This document shows, in pieces, positions 6,653 through 18,085 of a stretch of DNA of 18,085 nt. Position 1 is the first letter of the stretch; the number at the start of each line of letters is the position of its first letter. The translations under genes were made by a program, and so were the position numbers. A model generated the notes under the pieces. That model was given only the letters and a program-made list of their open reading frames with translations. It made no database searches and was not told the DNA's origin. This DNA is from Cytophagales bacterium. Its GTDB lineage: Bacteria; Bacteroidota; Bacteroidia; Cytophagales; ES-bin-26. Location: contig JACMKY010000313.1 in NCBI GenBank assembly GCA_014379925.1, forward strand, positions 1-18,085. The letters run 5' to 3'.

Positions 6653-9600
6653 CTACTCTTGCCTTCTCTTGATGATTTGTAGGGATTTAAAGGTTTGCTG
6701 ACCCGAAATCGCCCGCAGGAAATACTTGCCGTCCGGCAAGCCGGAGATGTCAACGTCTACGTTCGTGCTACCGGCCCCCAACGCAGCCTTCCGCTGGTAA
6801 ACCTGTTTTCCTTGGAAGTCGTGGACGTACACCGTAGCCTCCGTGTCCGCCTCCCCTTTCAGTTCTACCGTGAATTTGCCGTTGCCCGGGTTAGGATACG
6901 CCAACAGTTTCTCCACCGACTCCCCTCCGGCGCCAGCATCCGAGCCGTCAACCACCGTGAAGGTGAGCGTCCGTGGTTTGCCGGGCTTGCCTTCTCCCAG
7001 GGCCTCCGCGTAGGGAGTAGCCGTCAGCATGTGGGTTCCCAGGGAGAAGTTCCAGTCGAAGTAATTGACGGGGTACTGGTCATCATCGCCGGCCAAGGCG
7101 TAGGGCAGGGTGCTTTCCGTCCGGTACGCCTGCCCGTCCAGGGTGAACACCACGCTCCCCACCGTGTCGGGGTAAGAATTGGCCCGAATGTTCAATTGTC
7201 GGCCCACGCTGAGCAGGTTGATGGTATCGCCGTCGGCAAGCGGTTGGAGGTCCGCCTCGGTGCTGGCGTCGACCAGGGTGAAATTGGCAATGGCCTGGTA
7301 GTCTTCCTGAATGGACAAATCATCCACCGCCCAGCCCCAGGCGGTTAGTCCACCATCAGCGTACAACCGGAAGCGGAAAAATACCGTATCGCCGGGCGCG
7401 AAACTTTTCAACAGATCCACGGAATGCGCCACGAACAGGCTGTCGTTGCCGGCAAGTCCCCGGTCGTAGGCACTTCGCCACCTGGCGTTATAGTCAGAAT
7501 TGTACCCGGTTTCCAAAGGTCTCCAGTTCAGTCCGTCCTTGGTGCCTTCCACAATCACGTAGTCGTAGAAGTCGGGGCTGCCGAAGCGGGCGCCGGGTTC
7601 ACCGGGCTCCGCAATCACCACGTCCCGGTACTTGAAAATGGCATCCCGATCGGCCACGATGATGGGCGTCTTGAGTTGGTGCAGGTAATCGTTGTTGTTC
7701 AAGTACGGATGCGGAGAATGAATGGCGCCGCTTCGGAAGCCCGGCACCAGTCGAACCGAAAAGCCGGTACCGAAGAAGTCGGTGGTGGGGGCGTCGAAGG
7801 CGTTCTTGTAGGAATACGCCGCCTTGGCCACGAAGAACTCGGTTGTTTTCGCCGTGGAAACGTACTCCTCGCCGTTCAGGTAGCATTTTAACTGCACGGT
7901 TACCGGGCCAGCCTCCAAATACGCGTACTGGGTGAGGGTATCGCGGACGGCCGTTTTTCCAAGACGTCCCAGGAACCGGTTGTTGGCGTAAAGCAGCGTG
8001 GAGTCGTAGGGACTGCGCAGGGAGGAATTGACCACCAGGTTGCCATTGGTGGCCACCCTCAGGTCGTTGATGTACGGCACGAACACCACTTCGCGGGCCA
8101 GTTCCGGAATGGTGACGGTCCAAATGCCCCGACCGTGCGTAGCCACCACCACTTGGTCATCCACTACCTTCAGTTCCCAGATGGAAACGGCCGGTAATCC
8201 GTTCTGGGCCAGTGCCCAGGTAGCCCCGCCGTCGGTGGACTCCACCAGACCGATCTCGGTGCCCGCCCAGAGGATGTTCGGGTTGTGCGGCATCACCAGC
8301 AGGCTGTAGATGGCCACGTCAGGAAAGCCCGTGCTGCTGTTGGGGTTCCTACCGAAGCCGGAGATGTCTTCCCAGGTTCGTCCCAGGTTGCGCGTGCGCA
8401 GGATTTTGGGGCTATTAGCGAAGGAGAACAGGGCAAAAGCGGTCGAATCTTCCGTGGGATGGGTAGCCAATCCCGTGGTGTTGCCGAGCGTAGCGCCCGG
8501 GTAGGAACCCGTGGCCGTGAAACTCCGTCCGCCGTTGGTGGAGACGTGGATTCGGCCGGTGGGGCTGAGGGCGTTGCCCGCCCACACAATCTGGTTGTTG
8601 GCCGAGGAAACCTTTACGTCGGCAAGTGAACCGTTGAAGGCCCAGGGGATGGGGGGAATGGGCGTCAGCTTCCAGTTTCCTCCGAAGTCGTCCGAAATCC
8701 ACACGCCCGAGGCCCCGACGGTGTACAGCACATCCGGGTTGGATTGGCTGGCGGCAATCTGCGAGATGAAAGGACTGCGGGCGCCGGCGTCCGTATAACC
8801 ACTGCCGGCCGATGACCAGGTAGTGCCCCCGTTTAGGGAACGGCGGAAGTTGTTGAACTGACTGGCACCGATGAGCCGGTTCGTATTGAAGTAATTCCAG
8901 GAGGTCTCGAACCCATCGCCGCCGATTTGGAAAAGGTAGCTGGAGGAAGCCGAAGCCTGCTGTAAGGAAGCCGACCGCCACGTTCCGTTGTCCTGGGTAC
9001 CCCCGAAATACTCATCCGCTCCCCGCTTCTTGTCCACGCCGTAGAACTGCGTGGTGTTGTAACCGTTGCCGGCAAAAATCCAGTCGCCCTGGGCAAATCC
9101 CGGATCGGTGCCGGGCTTGGATACGTACACCCCGCCGTCGTTGGCGTTGAGGATCTTAAACGTCTTGGCGGCCGCGTCGACGGGCAGGCACACCAGGTTG
9201 TGGTGATCGGGATGAACGTACGCGTTCTTGCCGCCGTATTGGTTGTAGGAATCGGAGACGTTCTGGGTTACCCGCAATTTGGTTTTCAAAAAATCACTGT
9301 TGATCACCAGCTTGGATTCGGGCAGGTTGGCCGGGTCCCAGGCAGCGCCCGTTTTCAGAACGGGCCAGAGAAAATACAGGTAGTTGGCTACGTGACCCCC
9401 GTTTCGGGCGATGACGGGATTGGGGGTTTGGGCGTAGGGTATTGGACTGACGTACAGGTATTCCCGCCGCTCGACCGGCGCTCCGTTCGGCAGAATCCCT
9501 TCGGCCAGCAGGTTAAACGTACCGTCCTCCTGCTGATCACGGAACGAAACCATCAACTGACGGTTGTTGGTGATGTCCCACACTTCAAAGGGAACGTCCA

Positions 9601-11272
9601 CGTAGTCCCGGTACTGATAAGAGAGGGTAGGGACGCCGGCTCCGATTCCGCCCACGGTGAAGCGGTGCGCTTTCTGGCCCTTTCCCGGGCCAAATCGGAT
9701 CTCCACGCTGGCGTAGTCCGCGGCCCGGGCGTTGCCCACCACCAGTTTTCCTCCGAAGGCGGTGCCACCCAGGTTGATAAAATCCAGGAAAGGCAATGTA
9801 TTGACCTCATCCACGCCGGTTACTACCCGTTGGGGGGTCTGGCCTTCTCCGTCGATAAGATTCATTTTCCAAAGCTGTACGCCCCCCAGGTATAAGGTGT
9901 TTTCGTCGAAGGGATGGACCGTTAGGGTGTTGTCGTACCAACCCTGGCCGCCCAACCAGTTGATGTTTGGCTTGGCATCCGCCTCCACCACCAATTGCCA
10001 ACTGGCTCCGGCATCCTCCGACGAGTACAAGTCGGAGCCGCCCGAACCGCTGAGATTACCTTCCGTCCCCGCGTAGAGCTGCGAAGGATTGGTGGGTGCC
10101 ACGGCTATCTCCACCCGTCCCGACGGATACATTCCCTGGTTGGACAACGTCCAGTTCTGACCGGCATCCGTGGATTTGTAGACGCCCACGCCGTTTACCG
10201 CCGCGTACTGCACGGTGAAATCACCGGGAGAGGACAACAACAATTGCTGGATGCGATTTCGCAAGGCCAGCACCACCGACCAGGAACTGCCGCCGTCTAC
10301 CGATTTCAGAATCCAGGAGGTGAACGGGATGGCGGCGTTGTTGTTCAGAAATCCCGTGTTCGAGCAGGCCAATAGCACGTTGGCGTCGGTGGGATCGACA
10401 ATGATGCGGTTGATGTTCTTGAACTCGATCTTGCCCGCCGTCGCGCTCAGTTGCTGCCAGGTCTCCCCGCCGTCGCCGGACTTGAAAATCCCGTCGCCAT
10501 TGACGGCGTCAGCGTTGTAAAACCCTTCTCCCGTACCGGCGTAAATGACTTTCGAATCGGAAGGCGCCATGGCCAGCACGGTGGTGGCCAGGTTAGGCAG
10601 GTTCGGCGTTTTGTTGACCCAGTTCGCGCCGGCGTCCGTGGTCTTCCAAACGCCCCCACCCACCGATCCGGCAAACCAGATCCGCTGGGGGTTGTCGGGG
10701 TGCGTAAGCAGGCCCCGGGTGCGGCCCGGTACGTTGGCCGGTCCCCGCTCTGACCAGGACAGGTTGGCCGTCCGCGCCTTGCTTTTGCGGACGTTGCTCG
10801 CCCGCTGGGCCGCGTACAGTTCAGTCAGTTTGTAATTGGCTTCGTACTCCGGAACCTCCGTTCCCTCCTTGGTTCGGATCATCCGTTCGAACTTCGCGTA
10901 CTCGTCCGGGGAATCGGATTTGGCGTAACCGTTTTTGCGGCGTTCCCGCTTGCGGGCCAGTTCCAGTTGCCGCATTTCGGTGGGCGTGAGTTCGGTTTTG
11001 TTTTCCAAGGGAACCGCTTTGCGTTCCTTCCGTTGGGCTTTCTCGGAGGACAACCCTTGGGCAGAGGGTACCTGGTCCGCTTGCGGCGCAACGTTTTCCT
11101 CCGCAGGCAAAACGCGCCCGGTGTGGTTCTTCAAAAGCACGCCCTCCCGCGTTGCGGAACGCTTACCTGAGTGGACTAATTGAGCAGACCCAATTGGCAG
11201 CTGAGGTTTAATCAGGAAGAAACCAATGAGGAGCAATAAGGCAACAGTCGAAAGTAAACCTGTCCTTCTCAT
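6653..11272 (-). CDS. T9SS-secreted Asp-box (sortilin/BNR-like) beta-propeller protein
   Basis: This 1539-residue protein starts at MRRTGLLSTVALLLLIGFF; a further ATG 25 codons upstream would spoil the signal peptide. A charged Lys/Arg-rich spacer (about 75-165) follows. The propeller region has Asp-box motifs (S/T-x-D-x-G-x-x-W), for example at about 209, 264, 324, 367, 417, 812, 860, 911, 960 and 1012, and ends near THGRGIW (1046-1051). A segment of about 110-130 residues around 487-610 interrupts the repeats. Later segments include a MAM-like strand (WGWAVDDLSI, about 1312) and an Ig-like region (about 1343-1443). The T9SS type A sorting domain occupies about 1455-1539 (LLAYPNPGNGKF). It should be exported across the outer membrane and attached or released. 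Asp-box propellers bind or cleave glycans or peptides, but no sialidase catalytic set was identified, so no enzyme activity is claimed. Confidence 0.93.
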   Translation of the reverse strand: MRRTGLLSTVALLLLIGFFLIKPQLPIGSAQLVHSGKRSATREGVLLKNHTGRVLPAEENVAPQADQVPSAQGLSSEKAQRKERKAVPLENKTELTPTEMRQLELARKRERRKNGYAKSDSPDEYAKFERMIRTKEGTEVPEYEANYKLTELYAAQRASNVRKSKARTANLSWSERGPANVPGRTRGLLTHPDNPQRIWFAGSVGGGVWKTTDAGANWVNKTPNLPNLATTVLAMAPSDSKVIYAGTGEGFYNADAVNGDGIFKSGDGGETWQQLSATAGKIEFKNINRIIVDPTDANVLLACSNTGFLNNNAAIPFTSWILKSVDGGSSWSVVLALRNRIQQLLLSSPGDFTVQYAAVNGVGVYKSTDAGQNWTLSNQGMYPSGRVEIAVAPTNPSQLYAGTEGNLSGSGGSDLYSSEDAGASWQLVVEADAKPNINWLGGQGWYDNTLTVHPFDENTLYLGGVQLWKMNLIDGEGQTPQRVVTGVDEVNTLPFLDFINLGGTAFGGKLVVGNARAADYASVEIRFGPGKGQKAHRFTVGGIGAGVPTLSYQYRDYVDVPFEVWDITNNRQLMVSFRDQQEDGTFNLLAEGILPNGAPVERREYLYVSPIPYAQTPNPVIARNGGHVANYLYFLWPVLKTGAAWDPANLPESKLVINSDFLKTKLRVTQNVSDSYNQYGGKNAYVHPDHHNLVCLPVDAAAKTFKILNANDGGVYVSKPGTDPGFAQGDWIFAGNGYNTTQFYGVDKKRGADEYFGGTQDNGTWRSASLQQASASSSYLFQIGGDGFETSWNYFNTNRLIGASQFNNFRRSLNGGTTWSSAGSGYTDAGARSPFISQIAASQSNPDVLYTVGASGVWISDDFGGNWKLTPIPPIPWAFNGSLADVKVSSANNQIVWAGNALSPTGRIHVSTNGGRSFTATGSYPGATLGNTTGLATHPTEDSTAFALFSFANSPKILRTRNLGRTWEDISGFGRNPNSSTGFPDVAIYSLLVMPHNPNILWAGTEIGLVESTDGGATWALAQNGLPAVSIWELKVVDDQVVVATHGRGIWTVTIPELAREVVFVPYINDLRVATNGNLVVNSSLRSPYDSTLLYANNRFLGRLGKTAVRDTLTQYAYLEAGPVTVQLKCYLNGEEYVSTAKTTEFFVAKAAYSYKNAFDAPTTDFFGTGFSVRLVPGFRSGAIHSPHPYLNNNDYLHQLKTPIIVADRDAIFKYRDVVIAEPGEPGARFGSPDFYDYVIVEGTKDGLNWRPLETGYNSDYNARWRSAYDRGLAGNDSLFVAHSVDLLKSFAPGDTVFFRFRLYADGGLTAWGWAVDDLSIQEDYQAIANFTLVDASTEADLQPLADGDTINLLSVGRQLNIRANSYPDTVGSVVFTLDGQAYRTESTLPYALAGDDDQYPVNYFDWNFSLGTHMLTATPYAEALGEGKPGKPRTLTFTVVDGSDAGAGGESVEKLLAYPNPGNGKFTVELKGEADTEATVYVHDFQGKQVYQRKAALGAGSTNVDVDISGLPDGKYFLRAISGQQTFKSLQIIKRRQE

Positions 11273-11384
11273 AAATGAATAACTTGGTTTTAGGTGGATA
11301 AAATACTGTTTAGGATAATGTGGTGTGGCAAGCAGGAAGTGAAGCAAAAAGCGAATTGGTTTTTAGAAAGCAAGGGGTACTCGT

Positions 11385-11846
11385 TCAGAATTTACCGGAA
11401 GGAGGAGCCAGTTTCTGTCTGGTTACCAAGTCGTATAAGTAGTAGTTCTCCCGTTCGTTGGGTACGCCCTGGATGGTTCCGGGTATGGTACTGATCTTTA
11501 GCTGGGTATTCCCGAACCACCCGACTTCTCCGTTGACCAGACGATCCTCGAAGAGAAGGGCGTTGGTCTTCACGTCAACCACCAGAAAACGGACTTCATT
11601 GTTCATTGCCGGGACGAGTGGATGCTCCGTCTTTTTACAGAGTACCATCGTCTTGTCGTCATTCAGGGTATATTCAACACCGCTCCCTAGCCGCTCTTCC
11701 GCCACCCGCTGGTAATCAGCCGGTGTTTGGCTGGTCGGCATACCGGGTACGTTACCCGTTGGGGATGCCTGGGCTTGGGTTTTGGATGACTTGCATCCTC
11801 CTATAGCCACCAGCAAAAGCAGGGTAAGGGGAAATAAGAAATTCAT
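11385..11846 (-). CDS. small predicted lipoprotein, unknown function
   Basis: I place the start at MNFLFPLTLLLLVAIGGC, giving 153 residues with a lipidated cysteine at residue 18 (lipobox AIGGC); an upstream ATG would add 25 residues before this signal. After a Ser/Lys/Gln linker, the body includes PADYQRVAEERLG, VEYTLNDDKTMVLC and LKISTIPGTIQGVPN, ending KLAPPSGKF. I do not recognise a family. The pattern VRFLVVDVKTNALLFED followed by GWFGNTQLKI suggests a beta-rich domain. The gene lies 112 bp upstream of the T9SS protein on the same strand, so they may be co-transcribed. Confidence 0.85.
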   Translation of the reverse strand: MNFLFPLTLLLLVAIGGCKSSKTQAQASPTGNVPGMPTSQTPADYQRVAEERLGSGVEYTLNDDKTMVLCKKTEHPLVPAMNNEVRFLVVDVKTNALLFEDRLVNGEVGWFGNTQLKISTIPGTIQGVPNERENYYLYDLVTRQKLAPPSGKF

Positions 11847-12068
11847 GAGCACCAGAGAAAGACGGTTTTTGGGATGGACAGCCGTGTTGCCGTTACCGGA
11901 GCGGGTATTATTTGTAGGCAATAATGCGCGACAATATAGGAGAAACTGCCGCCACTACCTTGCGGTAGGGAATTAATTATTTTTTTCGGTGCGTTGGCCA
12001 GCAAAGGCCGAATTGATTAAATCATCATTTTACAGCAAACAATGAGCTGAGGGAGAGGTGAGTCTGAT

Positions 12069-12560
12069 TCAAGATGCCGGGGAGGGCCGCCTGGCCAGCC
12101 AATCCTGGACGGCCAGGCCCGTGCCAAACGGCCAGGGTTTCAAATCCGCTGGGGCCACGCGCTTGTAGGCGTCGAGTTCCTCGTTCAATGCAATGTTCCC
12201 CTCCGCCACTACGTGGTAGGCCACGTACACTTGATTGAGCTTGAAAAAAGTGTAGACCCCGATCATTGCCGCAATCCGGCCCTTCAGGTTCAATTCCTCT
12301 TCTACTTCCCGCAACACGGCCTCCTCCGGGGTTTCGTTCGCTTCCAGGAAACCGGTGATCAGACCGAACCAATCGGGTGGCCAGGTTTTGTTGCGCGCCA
12401 GCACGACGGCTCCTTCGTGTTCGACCAACGCGGCCACCACTGGAACGGGGTTGTTGTAGTGGATGAAGTCGCCGGCAGGGCAGACCTGGTTGCTTCTTCC
12501 GTCTCGCTCTCCCCAAATCAGTTCTTTCCCGCACACGGGACAAAAAGTATACACCGGCAT
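12069..12560 (-). CDS. NUDIX hydrolase with N-terminal zinc-ribbon-like segment
   Basis: I chose the ATG at 12560 (MPVYTFCPVCGKEL), giving 163 residues; a longer reading adds 35 residues with no family resemblance. The Nudix box is at about residues 70-92 (GFLEANETPEEAVLREVEEE), with the metal-binding REVEEE core intact; the position usually glycine after EEx is Asn91. NUDIX enzymes cleave nucleoside diphosphates linked to another moiety. The N-terminal segment has CPVC at 7-10 and then CPAG at 27-30, so the expected fourth zinc cysteine is replaced by Gly30. It resembles NudC-like or zinc-ribbon NUDIX proteins in layout (NPVPVVAALVE after the ribbon), but the substrate is unknown. It is divergent from the MaoC-like gene, with 138 bp between starts. 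Confidence 0.88.
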   Translation of the reverse strand: MPVYTFCPVCGKELIWGERDGRSNQVCPAGDFIHYNNPVPVVAALVEHEGAVVLARNKTWPPDWFGLITGFLEANETPEEAVLREVEEELNLKGRIAAMIGVYTFFKLNQVYVAYHVVAEGNIALNEELDAYKRVAPADLKPWPFGTGLAVQDWLARRPSPAS

Positions 12561-12698
12561 GGCCACGTAAATCGGATAGGCCGACAAGTTAGGGTATTTT
12601 CGGTTGCAGTTGTGGCGGCAAACGCCCATCTTGGACCCAAATCGCGCCCGGGCTTTTTTACCCACGGGCGGGTGTAGACGGCGTGCTCACCATGAACC

Positions 12699-13154
12699 AT
12701 GAAGGTTATTCAAGGAATTGAAGAATTGCGAACCTACCTCGGCAAGGAGGTTGGCGTGTCGGATTGGCTGACCATCACCCAGGAACGCGTCGACGAATTC
12801 GCCCGGGCCACTGGCGACAACCAGTGGATTCATACCGATCCGGTACGGGCGAAGGCCGAATTGCCCTACGGCAACACCATCGCGCACGGCTTCCTCACGC
12901 TGGCGCTGGCGCCGCGCTTTTCTTACGACACGTACCGGATCGAAGGGCTAAAAATGACGCTCAACTACGGCCTTAACAAGGTGCGTTTCACCTCCCACGT
13001 CACCACCAACAGCCGCGTCCGGATGCGGGTTACGCTGCTGGCACTGGAAACAACGAAAGGCGGGTTCAAAACCACTACCCAGGTCACGTTCGAGGTGGAA
13101 GGCCAGCACAAGCCCGTTTGCGTAGCCGAGGCGTTGGCGGTATTGTACTTTTGA
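12699..13154 (+). CDS. MaoC-like (R)-specific enoyl-CoA hydratase, NodN/HtdZ type
   Basis: This 151-residue single hot-dog-fold protein carries the hydratase-2 motif: Asp40 in ATGDNQWIHTDPVRA and His45, followed by GNTIAHGFLTLAL (58-70). This matches the NodN / Mycobacterium HtdZ subgroup, which hydrates trans-2-enoyl-CoA to (R)-3-hydroxyacyl-CoA. The GVSDWLTITQERVDEFA segment (19-35) is also typical. Length is normal for the family. The start at 12699 is preferred because the ATG at 12692 opens a frame that stops after nine codons. It is the first of three plus-strand genes; the next starts 97 bp downstream. Its physiological partner is unclear; lipid or branched-chain metabolism are the usual settings. 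Confidence 0.92.
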   Translation: MKVIQGIEELRTYLGKEVGVSDWLTITQERVDEFARATGDNQWIHTDPVRAKAELPYGNTIAHGFLTLALAPRFSYDTYRIEGLKMTLNYGLNKVRFTSHVTTNSRVRMRVTLLALETTKGGFKTTTQVTFEVEGQHKPVCVAEALAVLYF

Positions 13155-13251
13155 GCAGTCGTAAGGATTAAGTTACTAAACCGAGCCAACTCATCCGATG
13201 GCTCAACCCCGGGCCTTTTATCTCCTCACACCTCGCTTCTATCTTCTCACG

Positions 13252-13758
13252 ATGTCTAGACCCATTCCTTTTTTTGTCCACTTCGCGTTGGTTGGGGTGC
13301 CAATGTTCCTCCTGGCTTTCCCGGGCAACGCGCAGGAAAAAAGCAAAACGGCCAGCCGGGCTGGCGTCCGCTACTTGAACCCGTCCTCCCTTTCCCGATC
13401 TCCCAATTACTCCCAGTTGGTGGAAGTGCGCAACGGACGGCTCGCGTACATCTCGGGTCAGGTGGCGCTGGATTCGCTGGGCAACTTAGTGGGTAAGAAT
13501 GACTTCCGGGCGCAGACTGAGCAGGTATTCAAGAACCTCCGTTCGGCATTGGAGGCCGTGGGGACGGACTTCAGTGACGTAGTCAAGATCAATACCTACG
13601 TGGTAGGGACCGGACAGATTGCGGCCTTCACGGAGGTACGAAACGCTTATTTCAAGGAAGTACCCCACCGCCCTGCCAGCACTTGGGTGCAGGTGGCGGG
13701 CCTGTTTCGGCCCGACGTGTTGATTGAAATAGAAGCCATTGTTATTCTGCCCGAGTGA
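13252..13758 (+). CDS. secreted RidA/YjgF-family protein
   Basis: Starting at ATG 13252, the 168-residue protein has a signal peptide, MSRPIPFFVHFALVGVPMFL to PGNAQ (residues 1-28), and a YjgF-family domain (about 38-168) with YISGQVALDSLGNLVG, ALEAVGTDFSDVVKINTYV and VLIEIEAIVIL. Placement outside the cytoplasm is unusual for RidA proteins. The position that is arginine in true RidA (P-A-R) is serine here (RPASTWVQV), so enamine hydrolysis by the RidA mechanism is not assured; subgroups lacking this arginine often have other or unknown roles. The stop codon is 4 bp before the preferred start of the 5-oxoprolinase gene, so the pair is probably translated from one message. An earlier ATG at 13198 would add 18 residues ahead of the signal peptide and is less likely. 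Confidence 0.9.
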   Translation: MSRPIPFFVHFALVGVPMFLLAFPGNAQEKSKTASRAGVRYLNPSSLSRSPNYSQLVEVRNGRLAYISGQVALDSLGNLVGKNDFRAQTEQVFKNLRSALEAVGTDFSDVVKINTYVVGTGQIAAFTEVRNAYFKEVPHRPASTWVQVAGLFRPDVLIEIEAIVILPE

Positions 13759-13762
13759 ACCA

Positions 13763-17662
<3,900 letters not shown>

Positions 17663-17835
17663 GTCGAACCGCTTGTTCAGTCAGCAACCGGTCCTTCTCC
17701 GAACGGTCGGGTAAGGCCGCCGCTGAACCGGGCGGAGAGGCGGGGTTTCCGATAATTTACGCATTGTTGTCGTTGGTTTTAGGACTGATTATCCGAGATT
17801 GCCTGGACAAACCCTCAAGTAAAACCAGAAAAACG
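17663..17835. other. 173-bp gap downstream of the oxoprolinase
   Basis: This holds the 3' end of the oxoprolinase message and the leader of the next gene. A weak stem CCGCC (17717-17721) with GGCGG (17731-17735) could act as a terminator, but it is short and has no T-tract. TTGGTTTTAGGACT at 17774-17786 resembles TTGTTTTAGGACT at 2854-2865 upstream of the receptor; no complete TAnnTTTG element follows it. Confidence 0.4.
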
Positions 17836-18085
17836 ATGGCTATGTACTACCTGCGGCGCGGGACCGGCAAGCCGCTCTTGCTCATCCACGGCATTGGCAG
17901 CAGCCACCGCTCCTGGAACCGCATCGTTGACGGGTTGGCGGCTGAGCGCGAAGTGGTTGCCCTGGATCTGCCGGGCTTCGGTGCCAGCCTACCCCTGCCG
18001 GGAGAAGTATCCATCCGCACGCTGGCCGATGCGGTGACCGGGTTCCTGCAGGAAAACGACCTGCTCGGCATCGATGCCGTCGGCA
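17836..18085 (+). CDS. alpha/beta hydrolase (partial, 3' end missing)
   Basis: About 83 residues are visible, starting MAMYYLRRGTGKPLLLIHGIG. The oxyanion-hole region is LLIHGIGSSHRSW (His18-Gly19), followed by a strand VVALDLPGFGAS, the usual second landmark of the fold. The nucleophile elbow (GxSxG) and the Asp/His of the triad lie beyond the window edge, so neither activity nor substrate can be judged. A second ATG at 17842 would drop two residues. It is on the same strand as the oxoprolinase, 173 bp downstream, and may have its own promoter. Confidence 0.9.
   Translation, partial: MAMYYLRRGTGKPLLLIHGIGSSHRSWNRIVDGLAAEREVVALDLPGFGASLPLPGEVSIRTLADAVTGFLQENDLLGIDAVG

Noticed and set aside
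11273..11384. Possible promoter for the T9SS protein (TATTTTAT on the minus strand)
   Set aside because: It departs from TAnnTTTG at the last two positions and has no well-spaced TTG.
12085..12121. Stem CCTGGCC/GGCCAGG near the 3' end of the NUDIX gene
   Set aside because: It lies within conserved coding sequence upstream of the stop codon and has no T-tract; it is not supported as a terminator.

Overview
The window looks like a GC-rich chromosomal segment from a member of Bacteroidota, most likely Cytophagales. The evidence is a TonB-dependent receptor with an N-terminal carboxypeptidase-regulatory-like domain, a very large protein with a type IX secretion system (T9SS) type A sorting domain, two predicted lipoproteins, weak Shine-Dalgarno signals, and one TAnnTTTG-type -7 element. 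Genus assignment is not possible from the sequence alone.

Layout. Positions 1-2164 (minus strand) hold a lipoprotein of the XAC2610-related type, a RidA-family protein, and a PLP-dependent D-threonine aldolase / D-serine dehydratase-like enzyme that runs off the left edge. The last two share a TGATG junction, so they are probably translated together. Positions 2165-2941 contain no intact gene, though protein-like but interrupted frames on the minus strand suggest a decayed gene. Positions 2942-6597 (plus) carry a TonB-dependent receptor and a flavin-dependent oxidoreductase. A 43-bp imperfect inverted repeat lies between them: one arm starts at the base after the receptor stop codon, and the other is translated as part of the oxidoreductase N-terminus. 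A strong hairpin at 6606-6645 separates this pair from the convergent 1539-residue T9SS substrate (6653-11272, minus) and a small lipoprotein (11385-11846, minus). A NUDIX hydrolase (12069-12560, minus) is divergent from a plus-strand run: a MaoC-like hydratase, a secreted RidA-family protein, and a fused two-domain 5-oxoprolinase (HyuA-HyuB), the last two only 4 bp apart. A partial alpha/beta hydrolase runs off the right edge.

How the genes may work together. Two separate RidA-family genes each sit against an amino-acid enzyme: one beside a PLP enzyme, one beside a 5-oxoprolinase. This suggests handling of reactive enamine/imine or lactam products of amino-acid breakdown. The receptor and flavoprotein may form a second unit for uptake and oxidation of an unknown ligand. 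The T9SS protein is an exported Asp-box beta-propeller protein.

No CRISPR array, transposase, integrase, rRNA or tRNA was recognised. The most unusual structures are small repeats that have entered coding sequence: the inverted-repeat arm in the flavoprotein, a 15-bp tandem repeat in the oxoprolinase, and a near-perfect palindrome flanked by 9-bp direct repeats at the oxoprolinase domain junction.
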